Positions 53,822 through 61,748 of a stretch of DNA of 64,000 nucleotides are shown piece after piece. This DNA is from an uncultured Dehalococcoidia bacterium. Its GTDB lineage: Bacteria; Chloroflexota; Dehalococcoidia; Lucifugimonadales; JAAXIE01. The first letter of the stretch is position 1. Each line of letters starts with the position of its first letter. The notes under the pieces were generated by a model. The model had not been told where the DNA came from. It did no database searches and was given only the letters and a program-made list of their open reading frames with translations. The stretch lies in NCBI GenBank assembly GCA_951813255.1, contig OX638353.1, forward strand, positions 1,302,001-1,366,000. Direction: 5' to 3'. Both the position numbers and the translations under genes were made by a program.

Positions 53822-54199
53822 TCAATGCCCCTTGTAGTAGTCCACCAGTTCCTGACCTTGGGCTTGGTCGGGACCGGCCAACTCGAAGATCATGTGTACT
53901 TGCTGGTACACCGCAGGCCCGTTAGTGGGAATGCTGGTGTCGCGTATGCCCTCGACCGTCACATCCGTACGCACCAAGGGTATCTCCTGTATCCGTGCCA
54001 CGCGCTGCACCATGTTGACCGCGCAGGCCGTGAGGCCTGAGAAGAAGAGTTCGCCCGCCCCAAGTTCCTCGCCCGGCCCGCCGTTATAGTCTGCGTCGTC
54101 GGCGATCCAGTGGTGGTTACGCGCTTGGCAAATGGCCCTGCCCTGTGTGCCGCTGCTATAGGACCTGACTTTCACACTGTGAACGGTCTGCTGTGTCAT
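53822..54199 (-). CDS. OsmC-like protein
   Basis: 125 residues. DADYNGGPGEELGAGELFFSGLTACAVNMVQRVARIQEIPLVRTDVTVEG matches the OsmC/Ohr fold, with the conserved Cys in LTACAVNM. The second redox Cys of classical OsmC/Ohr was not recognised, so peroxidase activity is uncertain. GGAGG precedes ATG 54199. Confidence 0.8.
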   Translation of the reverse strand: MTQQTVHSVKVRSYSSGTQGRAICQARNHHWIADDADYNGGPGEELGAGELFFSGLTACAVNMVQRVARIQEIPLVRTDVTVEGIRDTSIPTNGPAVYQQVHMIFELAGPDQAQGQELVDYYKGH

Positions 54200-54421
54200 A
54201 TCCGCCTCCGTTCGCGTATTGACCAGGCAACATCCTAAACGCATGAGGGCTGGGGTGCAATCGGCCTCCAACCGCCTCATGTTGACTTGAATTCTGTTGC
54301 GATACGCAACCCCTATGCTACAATCACTTGTAAGGTTATCCTCTAGCCAGCCCCAGCGGGCACATGCGCTTGAAAGACTTCACAGGCGGATAGCAACCCC
54401 CGACGCATACCGGAGGCCAGC

Positions 54422-54820
54422 ATGTCTGAGAAGTACCTGCAGGAGATTGAGGAAATTCTGAAGGAGGCCGAGGCCGCGCCTCCTCCGGAGAAGGATCCGT
54501 CCGCTGCTCCGCCTAGCACCAGCGGGCGGTATGTCTTGCGCCCACCAAGAATCGGCGCTCTAGGCGCACCGCCTTGGCTATCGGCTGGCCGACTTATTCT
54601 GGCGGCTATGGGCATCCTGCTTCTTGCCTTGGTGGTGGGCGGGGCGTTCGGCCCCAAATGGCTTTTTGTAGGCTTCGTGGTAGGTCTACTCGTTGTAGCC
54701 TACCTCATGTTCTTCGCCCGCCCCAGCGGTCCGAAGATGGAGAAGCGGTGGCGCGGCCGGCCAGTGGAGGACGAGCCACAAGATCCATGGGGAAAGTTTA
54801 ATCGCTGGATGAAGCGTTAG
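54422..54820 (+). CDS. Small membrane protein, unknown function
   Basis: 132 residues. A charged, proline-rich N-terminus (EIEEILKEAEAAPPPEKDPSAAPPSTSG), two hydrophobic helices (about residues 58-76 and 80-98: LILAAMGILLLALVVGGAFG and LFVGFVVGLLVVAYLMFF) and a basic C-terminus ending NRWMKR. GGAGG precedes ATG 54422. No domain recognised. Similar small proteins are common in Chloroflexota, from memory. Confidence 0.65.
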   Translation: MSEKYLQEIEEILKEAEAAPPPEKDPSAAPPSTSGRYVLRPPRIGALGAPPWLSAGRLILAAMGILLLALVVGGAFGPKWLFVGFVVGLLVVAYLMFFARPSGPKMEKRWRGRPVEDEPQDPWGKFNRWMKR

Positions 54821-54891
54821 GTATAGGGAATCACCCCCGCCAACGCAACCAGGAACTATATGGGGATGCGATGGGGGGACGCGGTCAGAGG

Positions 54892-55332
54892 TTACAGCAC
54901 CAAGCCGTAGGTGCGCTTTTTGATGGTGTCGTTGACGAATGTCTCAGTACGCCGTACCCCAGGAATGGGATGCACCTTCTGACGAAGGAAGCTCCCCAAC
55001 TGTTCCGGCGATTCCAAGCCCACCCAAGCAAATACGTCAAAGGCGCCGAGAGTGATGGCGACGTAGTGGGCCTCTTCCAGTTTCGCAACCTGGTCTGCTA
55101 CATTGGAAACCTCCCCAGGCTCCACTTGGACACCGACCAAGGCTGCGGTGGCGTAGCCCATCTGCTCCAAGTTGGGCACCGCAATAACGTGAATGACATT
55201 ATCCTTGATCAAGCGACGAAGGCGACGGCGCACCGTTCCCTCGCTGACTCCTACTTCTCGCGCGATCTTGGCGTTGGACGCACGCCCGTCGACCTGCAAA
55301 AGGCTTATAATCTTCTTGTCTAATTCATTCAT
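54892..55332 (-). CDS. Lrp/AsnC-family transcriptional regulator
   Basis: 146 residues. The N-terminal helix-turn-helix reads LDKKIISLLQVDGRASNAKIAREVGVSEGTVRRRLRRLIKD, and the C-terminal RAM ligand domain includes TAALVGVQVEPG, VAKLEEAHYVAITLGAFDVFAWV and VRRTETFVNDTIKKR. It probably senses an amino acid or related ligand and controls nearby or distant genes. ATG 55332 is chosen by family fit; GTG 55350 and ATG 55395 are in-frame alternatives. It is convergent with the membrane protein gene. Confidence 0.87.
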   Translation of the reverse strand: MNELDKKIISLLQVDGRASNAKIAREVGVSEGTVRRRLRRLIKDNVIHVIAVPNLEQMGYATAALVGVQVEPGEVSNVADQVAKLEEAHYVAITLGAFDVFAWVGLESPEQLGSFLRQKVHPIPGVRRTETFVNDTIKKRTYGLVL

Positions 55333-55366
55333 CTCCACGGCAGTCGTCACGACTCCTTTCACGCAA

Positions 55367-55395
55367 ATGATATTCGCGCGAAGGAAAACTGTCAA
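55367..55395 (-). promoter_or_regulatory. Promoter of the Lrp-family regulator
   Basis: Minus-strand TTGACA (55390-55395), 17-nt spacer, TATCAT (55367-55372). The transcript would start near 55360, which supports a start codon at or after 55350. Confidence 0.7.
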
Positions 55396-55447
55396 TATTC
55401 AGCCGACAACCAGCTTATAGCGTTGATTCGGACAACCTTACCTACGC

Positions 55448-55476
55448 TTGCCGTAGTAAGACTGCTTTGATATAGT
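55448..55476 (+). promoter_or_regulatory. tRNA-Ser promoter
   Basis: TTGCCG (55448-55453), 17-nt spacer, TATAGT (55471-55476), ending nine bases before the tRNA. Confidence 0.65.
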
Positions 55477-55485
55477 GAGCCCAAC

Positions 55486-55577
55486 GGAGGGATCGCATAG
55501 TGGTCTAGTGCGGGCGCCTGCTAAGCGCTTGGGGTGAGAAATCGCTCCCATGGGTTCGAATCCCATTCCCTCCGCCA
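55486..55577 (+). tRNA. tRNA-Ser (anticodon GCU)
   Basis: Acceptor stem GGAGGGA/TCCCTCC, anticodon loop CTGCTAA giving anticodon GCU, long variable arm as in serine tRNAs, T-arm ATGGG-TTCGAAT-CCCAT, and an encoded CCA. 92 bases including CCA. Confidence 0.95.
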
Positions 55578-56142
55578 GCAACTCATGCTTACAGCTACGA
55601 ATAGTAAGGTATGATAAGAGTGTTAGCACTTACGATAGCACTGACACTTTCCGACAAGACCTCCCCAAGCCAACGTTCGTGAGGAAATGCCAAGCACTCG
55701 TACCGGCGGGCCCTGTCCACCAAAGGCGAAAGAGGGAGGTCTAGGTCTGACGACCGGAACACGCACGGCTCGGGAGGACTGCTCGCAGACACGGAAGACG
55801 AGCAACTGCTAACGAAGCCATGAGATATTTGGCGACGCTGCGCCATAGTCATATCCTCACGGAGCCACGAAAGCTGCCGGTCCCGCTCGGCCACGCCGCT
55901 TTTGCCGTCCACGTCCCTTCTCTTAGCAGGCAGGGCAAGTTCACCAGCCGGGACTCGCCCCTGACAATCAGCCTGTGTTGGCCACCGCACCGGTTCGATC
56001 AGTGGCCTTCGCTGACTGGCCCGCTTTGCCTCGTCGGTGGCCATCAACGCGCGGTGGCACCGCAGTATTTCGTCGTAAGGACCTAGGCCTCGGCCTCTCC
56101 CATGCACCCGGTCAATGGTGCACTACCCGAATGCGGGGCACT
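55578..56142. other. Region after tRNA-Ser with no recognisable gene
   Basis: A small hairpin CTTAC/GTAAG lies just after the tRNA. Overlapping frames on both strands show no domain. The region precedes a decayed transposase and looks like the edge of a degraded insertion. Confidence 0.5.
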
Positions 56143-56430
56143 TCAGACATACACACCTGAGCCCGGATACAGCCACACACGAGCCGTCTTGGCCTGGATG
56201 TAGCGAGTGAAACTCAGTCTCCGGCCCTTCGTCCAGATGTAGCTGTCGTTGGTCTCGTCATAGACGAACCGGTCCTTGTGGTGTATGGATTGGCCAGAGT
56301 CCTGCGCCTCGAGTCCGGCATAATCACCTGATGGTCGGTACGCCCACATCCCGGAGTAGTAACCTGCATCGGCCAGTTTCAGCGGAGCCTCTGTGCCGGT
56401 TATCTCTTCAGCTTGTGCCAGTGGCCGACG
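56143..56430 (-). pseudogene. Remnant of an IS1182-type DDE transposase
   Basis: The minus-strand reading contains, in order, RRPLAQAEEITG, APLKLADAGYYSG (the ADAGYxSG motif around a catalytic Asp), HHKDRFVYDETNDSYIWTKGRRLSFTR and AKTARVWLYP. These match the middle part of IS1182-family transposases (ADAGYHSG, then KDRFVYD and CPxGQ). The N-terminal part and the C-terminal catalytic Glu are missing, and typical cysteines after SY are replaced. No terminal inverted repeats are visible. It is a decayed fragment. Confidence 0.75.
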
Positions 56431-56544
56431 GGATTCCCTTACGCCCTTACCGTTGAAGGCTGCCCGTACAGCGTATCCACCGAGTCCTCTGAGCCCGACA
56501 ACGGCGGGCGCTTCTTCGCGGCAGCGAGCGTCCGCACCAGCCTG

Positions 56545-57327
56545 TTACGGGTGGTTCTTCTTATGCTGTTCAATCAGGTAATCGCGAGTGCTCTGGAGAC
56601 CATCGAAGTTCGAGCAGATTGGCTGACCGCTGGCGGTGTAATGACCGCTGAAGTGTTTCGTAGCTGAACCGCCTACGGCCTTCCCCGTTGCCGGGTTTAC
56701 TGTTTGCCACGTTGGGGCCCGACTGCACAAAGTATATCCCCAACCCGGCGTGCGAGGCCGGTACTCGCAGATCGGGTTTCCGGTGTTCTGGTAGTAACCG
56801 GTATGGACATACGTTCCCTCGTTTGGGAACGCATTGTCGGCGTTGCAGTTGACGGTATTGTCATTGACCGGTCTCTTGGCGGGAGGTATCGTTTGCCTGA
56901 CTCCAACCCCTCCCTGCCCCTGTGGCCCATCCGTCCGCACCTGCGGCACGGGTACGCTGGGCGGTTCCACCACCGTTCGAACCTGTGGCACGGGTACGCT
57001 GGGCGGTTCGACCTCCGTCCGCACCTGCGGCACGGGTACGCTGGGCGGTTCCACCTCCGTACGCACCTGTGGCACGGGTACGCTGGGCGGTTCCACCACC
57101 GTACGCACCTGTGGCACGGGTACGCTGGGCCGTTCGACCACATCCGGCGCGATGCGGCCCTCTTCCAGGACGATGGGTGCGATAAACCCGTCTGGTCCGC
57201 CTGCCCCCACGGTGCCCGGAATCAGAAGTAGGGCCAAGGCAATGCCCAAGGCCAGCGAGACCAGCACAACGACGCCGGGGAATCTCACCCCAAGACGAGA
57301 ACCGACAATCCCTGATGTGACTTTCAT
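56545..57327 (-). CDS. Secreted or membrane-anchored protein with proline-rich 14-residue repeats
   Basis: 260 residues. N-terminal hydrophobic segment (VVVLVSLALGIALALLLIPGTVGAGG) acts as a signal peptide or anchor. Residues about 63-132 are five tandem 14-residue repeats of the type VEPPSVPVPQVRT plus one, encoded by near-identical 42-bp DNA repeats (about 56920-57135). The C-terminal half has Cys pairs and GTYVHTGYYQNTGNPICEYRP-type and GHYTASGQPICSNF-type motifs, possibly a small disulfide domain. No family recognised. Start ATG 57327; RBS weak. It lies in the accessory patch after the tRNA. Confidence 0.7.
   Translation of the reverse strand: MKVTSGIVGSRLGVRFPGVVVLVSLALGIALALLLIPGTVGAGGPDGFIAPIVLEEGRIAPDVVERPSVPVPQVRTVVEPPSVPVPQVRTEVEPPSVPVPQVRTEVEPPSVPVPQVRTVVEPPSVPVPQVRTDGPQGQGGVGVRQTIPPAKRPVNDNTVNCNADNAFPNEGTYVHTGYYQNTGNPICEYRPRTPGWGYTLCSRAPTWQTVNPATGKAVGGSATKHFSGHYTASGQPICSNFDGLQSTRDYLIEQHKKNHP
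56930..57140. repeat. 42-bp tandem DNA repeats
   Basis: About five near-identical copies containing CACGGGTACGCTGGGCGGTT, coding for the proline-rich repeats on the minus strand. High identity suggests recent expansion and possible length variation. Confidence 0.85.
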
Positions 57328-57542
57328 TTATACACCCCAGCGTTGTTTGAGGACGCGTTGGCGCAGTTGTGGCCCTAGCCAGCCGTTCCACCCCAGCGCC
57401 ATTGTTCACTGTTGGCCTATCGGGCCCACTGCCTAGAAATTTTACCACTGTAGGTGTAACCAAGATGTGACGATTGGGGACAATGCCCATGACATCTTGT
57501 AACCATTCGCAGAATTCGGCATAATTGCCCCTGTAGACGCCC

Positions 57543-57704
57543 ATGCACAGGACGGGAGCGCCCGTGTCCTTCAACCGGGAAATCCGGAGGATCTTCGACA
57601 GCCTGCGGAATCCCGACCAGTCGCCGGAGCAACTGCTGGAAGTAATGATCTGCAAGCGCGCCGACGGGCTCGAGGCGGAGACCGACCTGTGGGATCAGGC
57701 CTGA
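57543..57704 (+). CDS. Possible small protein, unknown
   Basis: 53 residues including REIRRIFDSLRNPDQSPEQLLEVMICKRADG. The composition looks like real helical protein and resembles the linker of sensor or regulator proteins, but no domain is complete; it may be a fragment. A promoter-like TTGTAA, 17-nt spacer, CATAAT lies just upstream. Confidence 0.3.
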   Translation: MHRTGAPVSFNREIRRIFDSLRNPDQSPEQLLEVMICKRADGLEAETDLWDQA

Positions 57705-57973
57705 CCGGCGCCAGAACCCGGACCCCGTACCGCTCTTCCTCCCTGCGGGTTGGCCTTAAACACTTTACTGGCCGAACCCTTACGCTCACCGCGTGCCCTT
57801 CAATGAACACGGAAATCTCCATTGGGAAACCTGCCCAAGGCACCCTATGCAAGCACCCAACCAGCGAGGCCTGACGACGAAACTTCAAGGTCAGCGGTAC
57901 GGCCAAGACCATCGGATTGTTGCCTCTTTTCCGCCACTTCGCTGGCCCTCGAATCAAACGCCATGGCGACGGA

Positions 57974-58003
57974 TTGTTGGGTCCAGTGCCGGGCGCATAT
58001 AAT
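57974..58003 (+). promoter_or_regulatory. Promoter of the RCC1 lipoprotein gene, suggests a leaderless mRNA
   Basis: TTGTTG (57974-57979), 18-nt spacer, TATAAT (57998-58003). The start codon ATG 58010 lies only six bases after the -10 box, so the transcript would begin at or next to the start codon. Confidence 0.6.
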
Positions 58004-58009
58004 TCGTCC

Positions 58010-59551
58010 ATGAGGTTCCTGCGATTCATGGGGGCTGCGCTGCTACTGTTGGCATTCCTTGCCTGCGACGAAGGCACGTGGCTCTCGGAACAGGCCCCGT
58101 ATGAGCCGGAAGTCACCTTTATGCCTTTGCAGTTCGGCGACCTCACTTCGGTGAGTGTGGGGACTTTTGATGTGTGCGGAGTGCGGGCGGACGGCTCCCT
58201 GTCCTGCCGCAGTGAATTCGGAGTGGAGCCGCCCGAAGGGGCATTCAGATCGGTGAGCGTGGGCTGGGACCATCGTTGCGGCGTACGCGAAGACGGTTCC
58301 GTCGACTGCTGGGGCGACGACGAGTTCGGGCAGGCTACCCCGCCTGAGGGCCGCTTTGTGTCGGTGAGCGCGGGCCAGGACCATAGTTGCGGTGTGCGCG
58401 AAGACGGTTTCGTCGCCTGCTGGGGCAGCGACGAGTTCGGGCAGGCTTCGCCGCCTGAGGGCCGCTTTGTGTCGGTGAGCGCGGGCGAGGAATATAGTTG
58501 CGGTGTGCGCGAAGACGGATCAGTCCTCTGCTGGAGTGACCGGGAGCTGGAGGCTGCACCGTCCGACGGCCCCTTCGAGTCAGTGTCGGCGAGCCAGTAC
58601 ACGCGCCACATTTGCGGCGTGCGGGATGACGGGTCAGTCGTTTGCTGGGACGCCTTTGTTGAAGGAGCACTGGCTGCGCCGCATGATGGTCCGTTCTCAG
58701 CTGTAACCGTTGGCTCGAGCACCCATGACGACGTCGCTTGCGGGTTGCGGGAGAACAGGACAATCGCCTGCTGGCCCCTACGGCACTTTGAAAACACCCT
58801 CGAAGATCCGGACAACTCATGGCTGGACACGTTCTCACAGGGCAAATTCATTTCGGTAAGTATCGGTTTTAAAAAGGGCTGCGCCGTGCGAGAGGACGGA
58901 TACGCCACCTGCTGGGGCGATGTTCCCGATAATTTAGCCACGACCTTATCAGTCACGGACCGGACCTCCAATTCGCTTACCGTCGAGTGGGCGCAGCCAG
59001 TGTGGGAAGATGGGCGGGGGTGGGAAAGGGGAACTCCTCCGTGGTACTACTATCAGTTGCACGCCAGTCAGTCTCCCGAGGGGCCATACCGCCTTGTGGT
59101 CTCCGGTCTTGACGAAGAAGTGACTCATGTTGTCGACGGCTTGGAGCCAAGTGCGGTCCAGTATCTTGCTTTACTGGTTTGCGACGATTTCGAGTGCTCG
59201 CGGGAGATGGCTGTTGTCACCACGGAAGCCGACGGTCCAGTAAGTGCCCCACCCACTCCACCCAAGTTCCGGGGAAAGAAGATCGTACATAGTGAGATCT
59301 TCTCCCCGGACGATGCGAAGCTCACCTGGGAACCAGCGGCGGGGGCGACCTACTATGAACTGTGGCGAGGTTCTGGCTCCGACCTCCCATTTGAGCTCGT
59401 GACACAGATAAACACCCCGCTGGAAGCCCAGTCATTCGAGGTCGCCCCCAACAGAGGATCGTTCGGGAGTTACGACCTGACCAGTTGGAAGGTCAGGGCA
59501 TGCAACAAGGCTGGCTGTTCCCCGTTCACAAACGTCGTGACCATCGAGTAG
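58010..59551 (+). CDS. RCC1-repeat lipoprotein with C-terminal fibronectin type III-like domains
   Basis: 513 residues. A lipoprotein signal peptide ends in LLAFLAC. Residues about 45-310 are RCC1/BLIP-type repeats of about 37 residues (PPEGRFVSVSAGQDHSCGVREDGFVACWGSDEFGQAS and variants), forming a beta-propeller. About 310-513 hold two Fn3-like domains (LSVTDRTSNSLTVEWAQPVW ... and DDAKLTWEPAAGATYYELWRGSG). It is likely a surface protein for binding or adhesion. No Shine-Dalgarno is visible, consistent with a leaderless start. Repeats near 58.32-58.52 kb are nearly identical in DNA. Confidence 0.85.
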   Translation: MRFLRFMGAALLLLAFLACDEGTWLSEQAPYEPEVTFMPLQFGDLTSVSVGTFDVCGVRADGSLSCRSEFGVEPPEGAFRSVSVGWDHRCGVREDGSVDCWGDDEFGQATPPEGRFVSVSAGQDHSCGVREDGFVACWGSDEFGQASPPEGRFVSVSAGEEYSCGVREDGSVLCWSDRELEAAPSDGPFESVSASQYTRHICGVRDDGSVVCWDAFVEGALAAPHDGPFSAVTVGSSTHDDVACGLRENRTIACWPLRHFENTLEDPDNSWLDTFSQGKFISVSIGFKKGCAVREDGYATCWGDVPDNLATTLSVTDRTSNSLTVEWAQPVWEDGRGWERGTPPWYYYQLHASQSPEGPYRLVVSGLDEEVTHVVDGLEPSAVQYLALLVCDDFECSREMAVVTTEADGPVSAPPTPPKFRGKKIVHSEIFSPDDAKLTWEPAAGATYYELWRGSGSDLPFELVTQINTPLEAQSFEVAPNRGSFGSYDLTSWKVRACNKAGCSPFTNVVTIE

Positions 59552-60117
59552 AGAGTTCCGGGCCGGTGAGCATTGTTGGCGGCCGCAGCTGAGGCACTGG
59601 CGGGGGCCCGTCAGCTCCTAGGGGCGCACTGCCACGCTCAGGGGATCACGCTGTCCGAGACCTCTCACACGACGCCAGGTTCGCCATCCTCACCAGGTTT
59701 TAAGCCGTTGCCACAAAGTACACGAATTGTTACAGTCCATCATGGCAATCGCTCTCAATCATCACACCTTGATTCATAGCTACGGTAGTAGAATTGCCTT
59801 TGGGCTATATCCTGAAGATGGGAGGCGTCTGCTTGGCGCTCGCACAGAGACACCTGAGCAGGCAACAGCGTCGACACCGGGCGGCGGTCGCCACAGCGCC
59901 CGCGCTTGACGCGTCCCGTGCCCAGCGCTCCGATGATGGCGCATTACCTCCGCGAACAGTGGCTCCAACTATGTCATCACCGGTACCTTCGACGGCGCGA
60001 CCACGGACACCATCACGCTACGGGGGATGACCAATCAAGACGACCTGAGAACCCTGACACGCGCCGACGGTGGCTGCACAAGCTAGCCGAGGTCCATCGG
60101 CATTCAGAGGAATGGGA
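59552..60117. other. Region between the RCC1 and LRR genes
   Basis: 566 bases without a convincing gene. A short frame (59937-60087) ending in SNYVITGTFDGATTDTITLRG looks like the end of a secreted protein but has no start, so it may be a remnant. Confidence 0.45.
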
Positions 60118-61308
60118 ATGGCGAAACGGGTGTCAAGACCAGGAGGGAAAGAAACGACCCGTACACGCTCGACAAGATATGTGACCATGCTGGGCATTGT
60201 CCTTGTGCTGGCCCTTACGGCGGTGCTGGCGGCATGCGGTTCTGACGAGCCGGACGGCTCGACAGACCCCGACCGGACCGCGTCCACCTCAGGGTCGCTG
60301 GACGTGCCCACAGCCACCGATGCGCGTGTACCTGCGGCTGAGACAGCGCCGCCGGTTCTTGGGCCGACCTCCGCCCAAACGGACCGGGAAGCCCTGGTTA
60401 CCCTCTACAACGCAACGGACGGTGAGAACTGGGATAACAACGACTCTTGGCTCAGCCACGCTCCCCTCGACGAATGGGACGGCGTCAGCACCAACGAAGA
60501 CGGGCGCGTCATATGGATGAACCTCGGCGAGAACCAGTTGAGCGGAGAGATACCGCCGGAGCTCGGCAGGCTCGTCAACCTGGAAGAATTGTATCTCGAC
60601 GAGAACCAGTTGAGCGGAGAGATACCGCCGGAGTTGGGCAACCTCGCCAACCTGAAGGACCTGAAGCTCGGCGAGAACCAGTTGAGCGGAGAGATACCGC
60701 CGGAGCTCGGCGGGCTCGTCAACCTGGAAATACTGTATCTCGACGAGAACCAGTTGAGCGGGGAGATACCGCCGGAGCTCGCCAGCCTCAGTAAACTGAG
60801 GTCGCTGCAGATCGGCGGGAACCGGTTGAGCGGAGAGATACCGCCTGAGCTTGCCAGCCTCGTCACCCTGAGTTCGCTGGGCCTCGACGGGAACCAGTTG
60901 AGTGGAGGGATACCGCCGGAGCTCGCCAGCCTCGTCAACCTGCGATACCTGGACCTCGGCGAGAACCGGTTGAGCGGAGAGATACCGCCTGAGCTCGCCA
61001 ACCTCGTCAGCCTGGTATCGCTGTACCTCGACGGGAACCAGTTGAGCGGAGAGATTCCCCTGTGGTTGCCCAGCCTCGTCAACCTGCTATATCTGAACCT
61101 TGAAGAGAACCAGTTGAGCGGTGAGATACCAGCAGAACTGGCCAGACTCCATAAACTGAGATCGCTGGAGATCGGCGGGAACCAGTTAAGCGGCTGCGTA
61201 CCTGCCAGCATGCGCCAGCGACTGAGCGCCCGCTATGCGGGTAGCCAGAACTTCATCTATGCCGGTCCCGATAACCTGACCTTTTGCACAGAGCCGGAGC
61301 CGCCCTAA
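60118..61308 (+). CDS. Lipoprotein with plant-type leucine-rich repeats
   Basis: 396 residues. Signal peptide with lipobox ending LAAC, a Thr/Asp-rich linker, then an LRRNT-like cap (DREALVTLYNATDGENWDNNDSWLSHAPLDEWDGVSTNEDGRVIWMNL) and nine and a half 24-residue repeats of the plant-specific type LxxNxLSGEIPPELxxLxNL. The repeats are also nearly identical at DNA level (72 bp). It is probably a cell-surface binding protein. ATG 60118 is chosen with AGGA upstream; ATG 60112 is possible. Confidence 0.87.
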   Translation: MAKRVSRPGGKETTRTRSTRYVTMLGIVLVLALTAVLAACGSDEPDGSTDPDRTASTSGSLDVPTATDARVPAAETAPPVLGPTSAQTDREALVTLYNATDGENWDNNDSWLSHAPLDEWDGVSTNEDGRVIWMNLGENQLSGEIPPELGRLVNLEELYLDENQLSGEIPPELGNLANLKDLKLGENQLSGEIPPELGGLVNLEILYLDENQLSGEIPPELASLSKLRSLQIGGNRLSGEIPPELASLVTLSSLGLDGNQLSGGIPPELASLVNLRYLDLGENRLSGEIPPELANLVSLVSLYLDGNQLSGEIPLWLPSLVNLLYLNLEENQLSGEIPAELARLHKLRSLEIGGNQLSGCVPASMRQRLSARYAGSQNFIYAGPDNLTFCTEPEPP

Positions 61309-61328
61309 CAGTCGGGGCAGAGCTCCCC

Positions 61329-61468
61329 TTGACACCACCCGCACACCCGTTCTATCATAACTACAGAGCGCGCAGGTGACTGCCTGCCCCGGACCCCGAT
61401 CCGGGGACCCCTAGGGTCATCCCTGCGCGTCTTTTTTGCCCAGAATCTCTAGGGAGGCAACACACATG
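61329..61468 (+). ncRNA. Promoter and structured leader of element E
   Basis: TTGACA (61329-61334), 18-nt spacer, TATCAT (61353-61358). The leader has a perfect outer stem (GCGCGCAGG 61368-61376 with CCTGCGCGT 61422-61430, one G-U), an inner 7-bp hairpin CCCCGGA/TCCGGGG (61387-61406), six T (61432-61437), GCCCAGAATCTC, GGGAGG and ATG 61466. It looks like an attenuator placed in front of a short frame, with the same layout as elements B and C. Confidence 0.75.
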
Positions 61469-61489
61469 GAGTCCCAGCCCAACCCGGAA

Positions 61490-61748
61490 ATTCGACACTG
61501 TCGAATGACCTCCTCAGATACGGCCCCAAAGCTGGACGGATGCATCGATTCGACAGATTCGACACCCTCCAGATACAAAAAAACACTTTCCAGCTACGAC
61601 CAGTGTCGAATGGAACGCCAGCAGAAGTCCTTCGCCCACCTCCGGTCCCGTGTGCCCGCCACTGACGCTCCTGCCCCAGCACACCACTTCACAAATTTCA
61701 CAGTAATCAGCTACGAAAAAACGCGCAACAGCTACGACCAGTGTGAAG
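61490..61748 (+). repeat. Word-repeat element E (TTCGACA and TTCACA words)
   Basis: Dyad ATTCGACACTGTCGAAT (61490-61506). Unit E1: ATTCGACA at 61548-61555 and 61557-61564, AGATAC 61571, AGCTAC 61592, inverse TGTCGAAT 61604-61611. Unit E2: CTTCACA 61687-61693, TTTCACA 61696-61702, AGCTAC 61709 and 61730, inverse TGTGAAG 61742-61748. Measured from the first 7-nt word to the end of its inverse, both units are 62 nt. E1 and E2 use different words but the same core motifs. Confidence 0.82.

Larger units (their letters stand above)
57328..58009. other. Region with one possible small ORF
   Basis: About 680 bases. It holds the 53-codon ORF described at 57543 and the promoter of the RCC1 gene near its right end. 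Other frames show no domain. Confidence 0.45.

Noticed and set aside
55565-55577. tRNA-Ser 3' end as attachment site with a second copy downstream
   Set aside because: I found no repeat of the tRNA 3' end within the window, so integration at this site remains unproven.
55589-55609. AGCTACGAA motif after tRNA-Ser as a sixth word-repeat element
   Set aside because: It is flanked only by a 5-nt inverted repeat (CTTAC/GTAAG), with no second word copy and the wrong length.
57571-58971. 466-codon antisense frame over the RCC1 gene
   Set aside because: It mirrors the RCC1 repeats on the other strand and has no recognisable domain; the plus-strand gene has a signal peptide and known repeats.
59770-59790. 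TAGCTACGG near 59.78 kb as another element
   Set aside because: Single motif without words or inverse copies.
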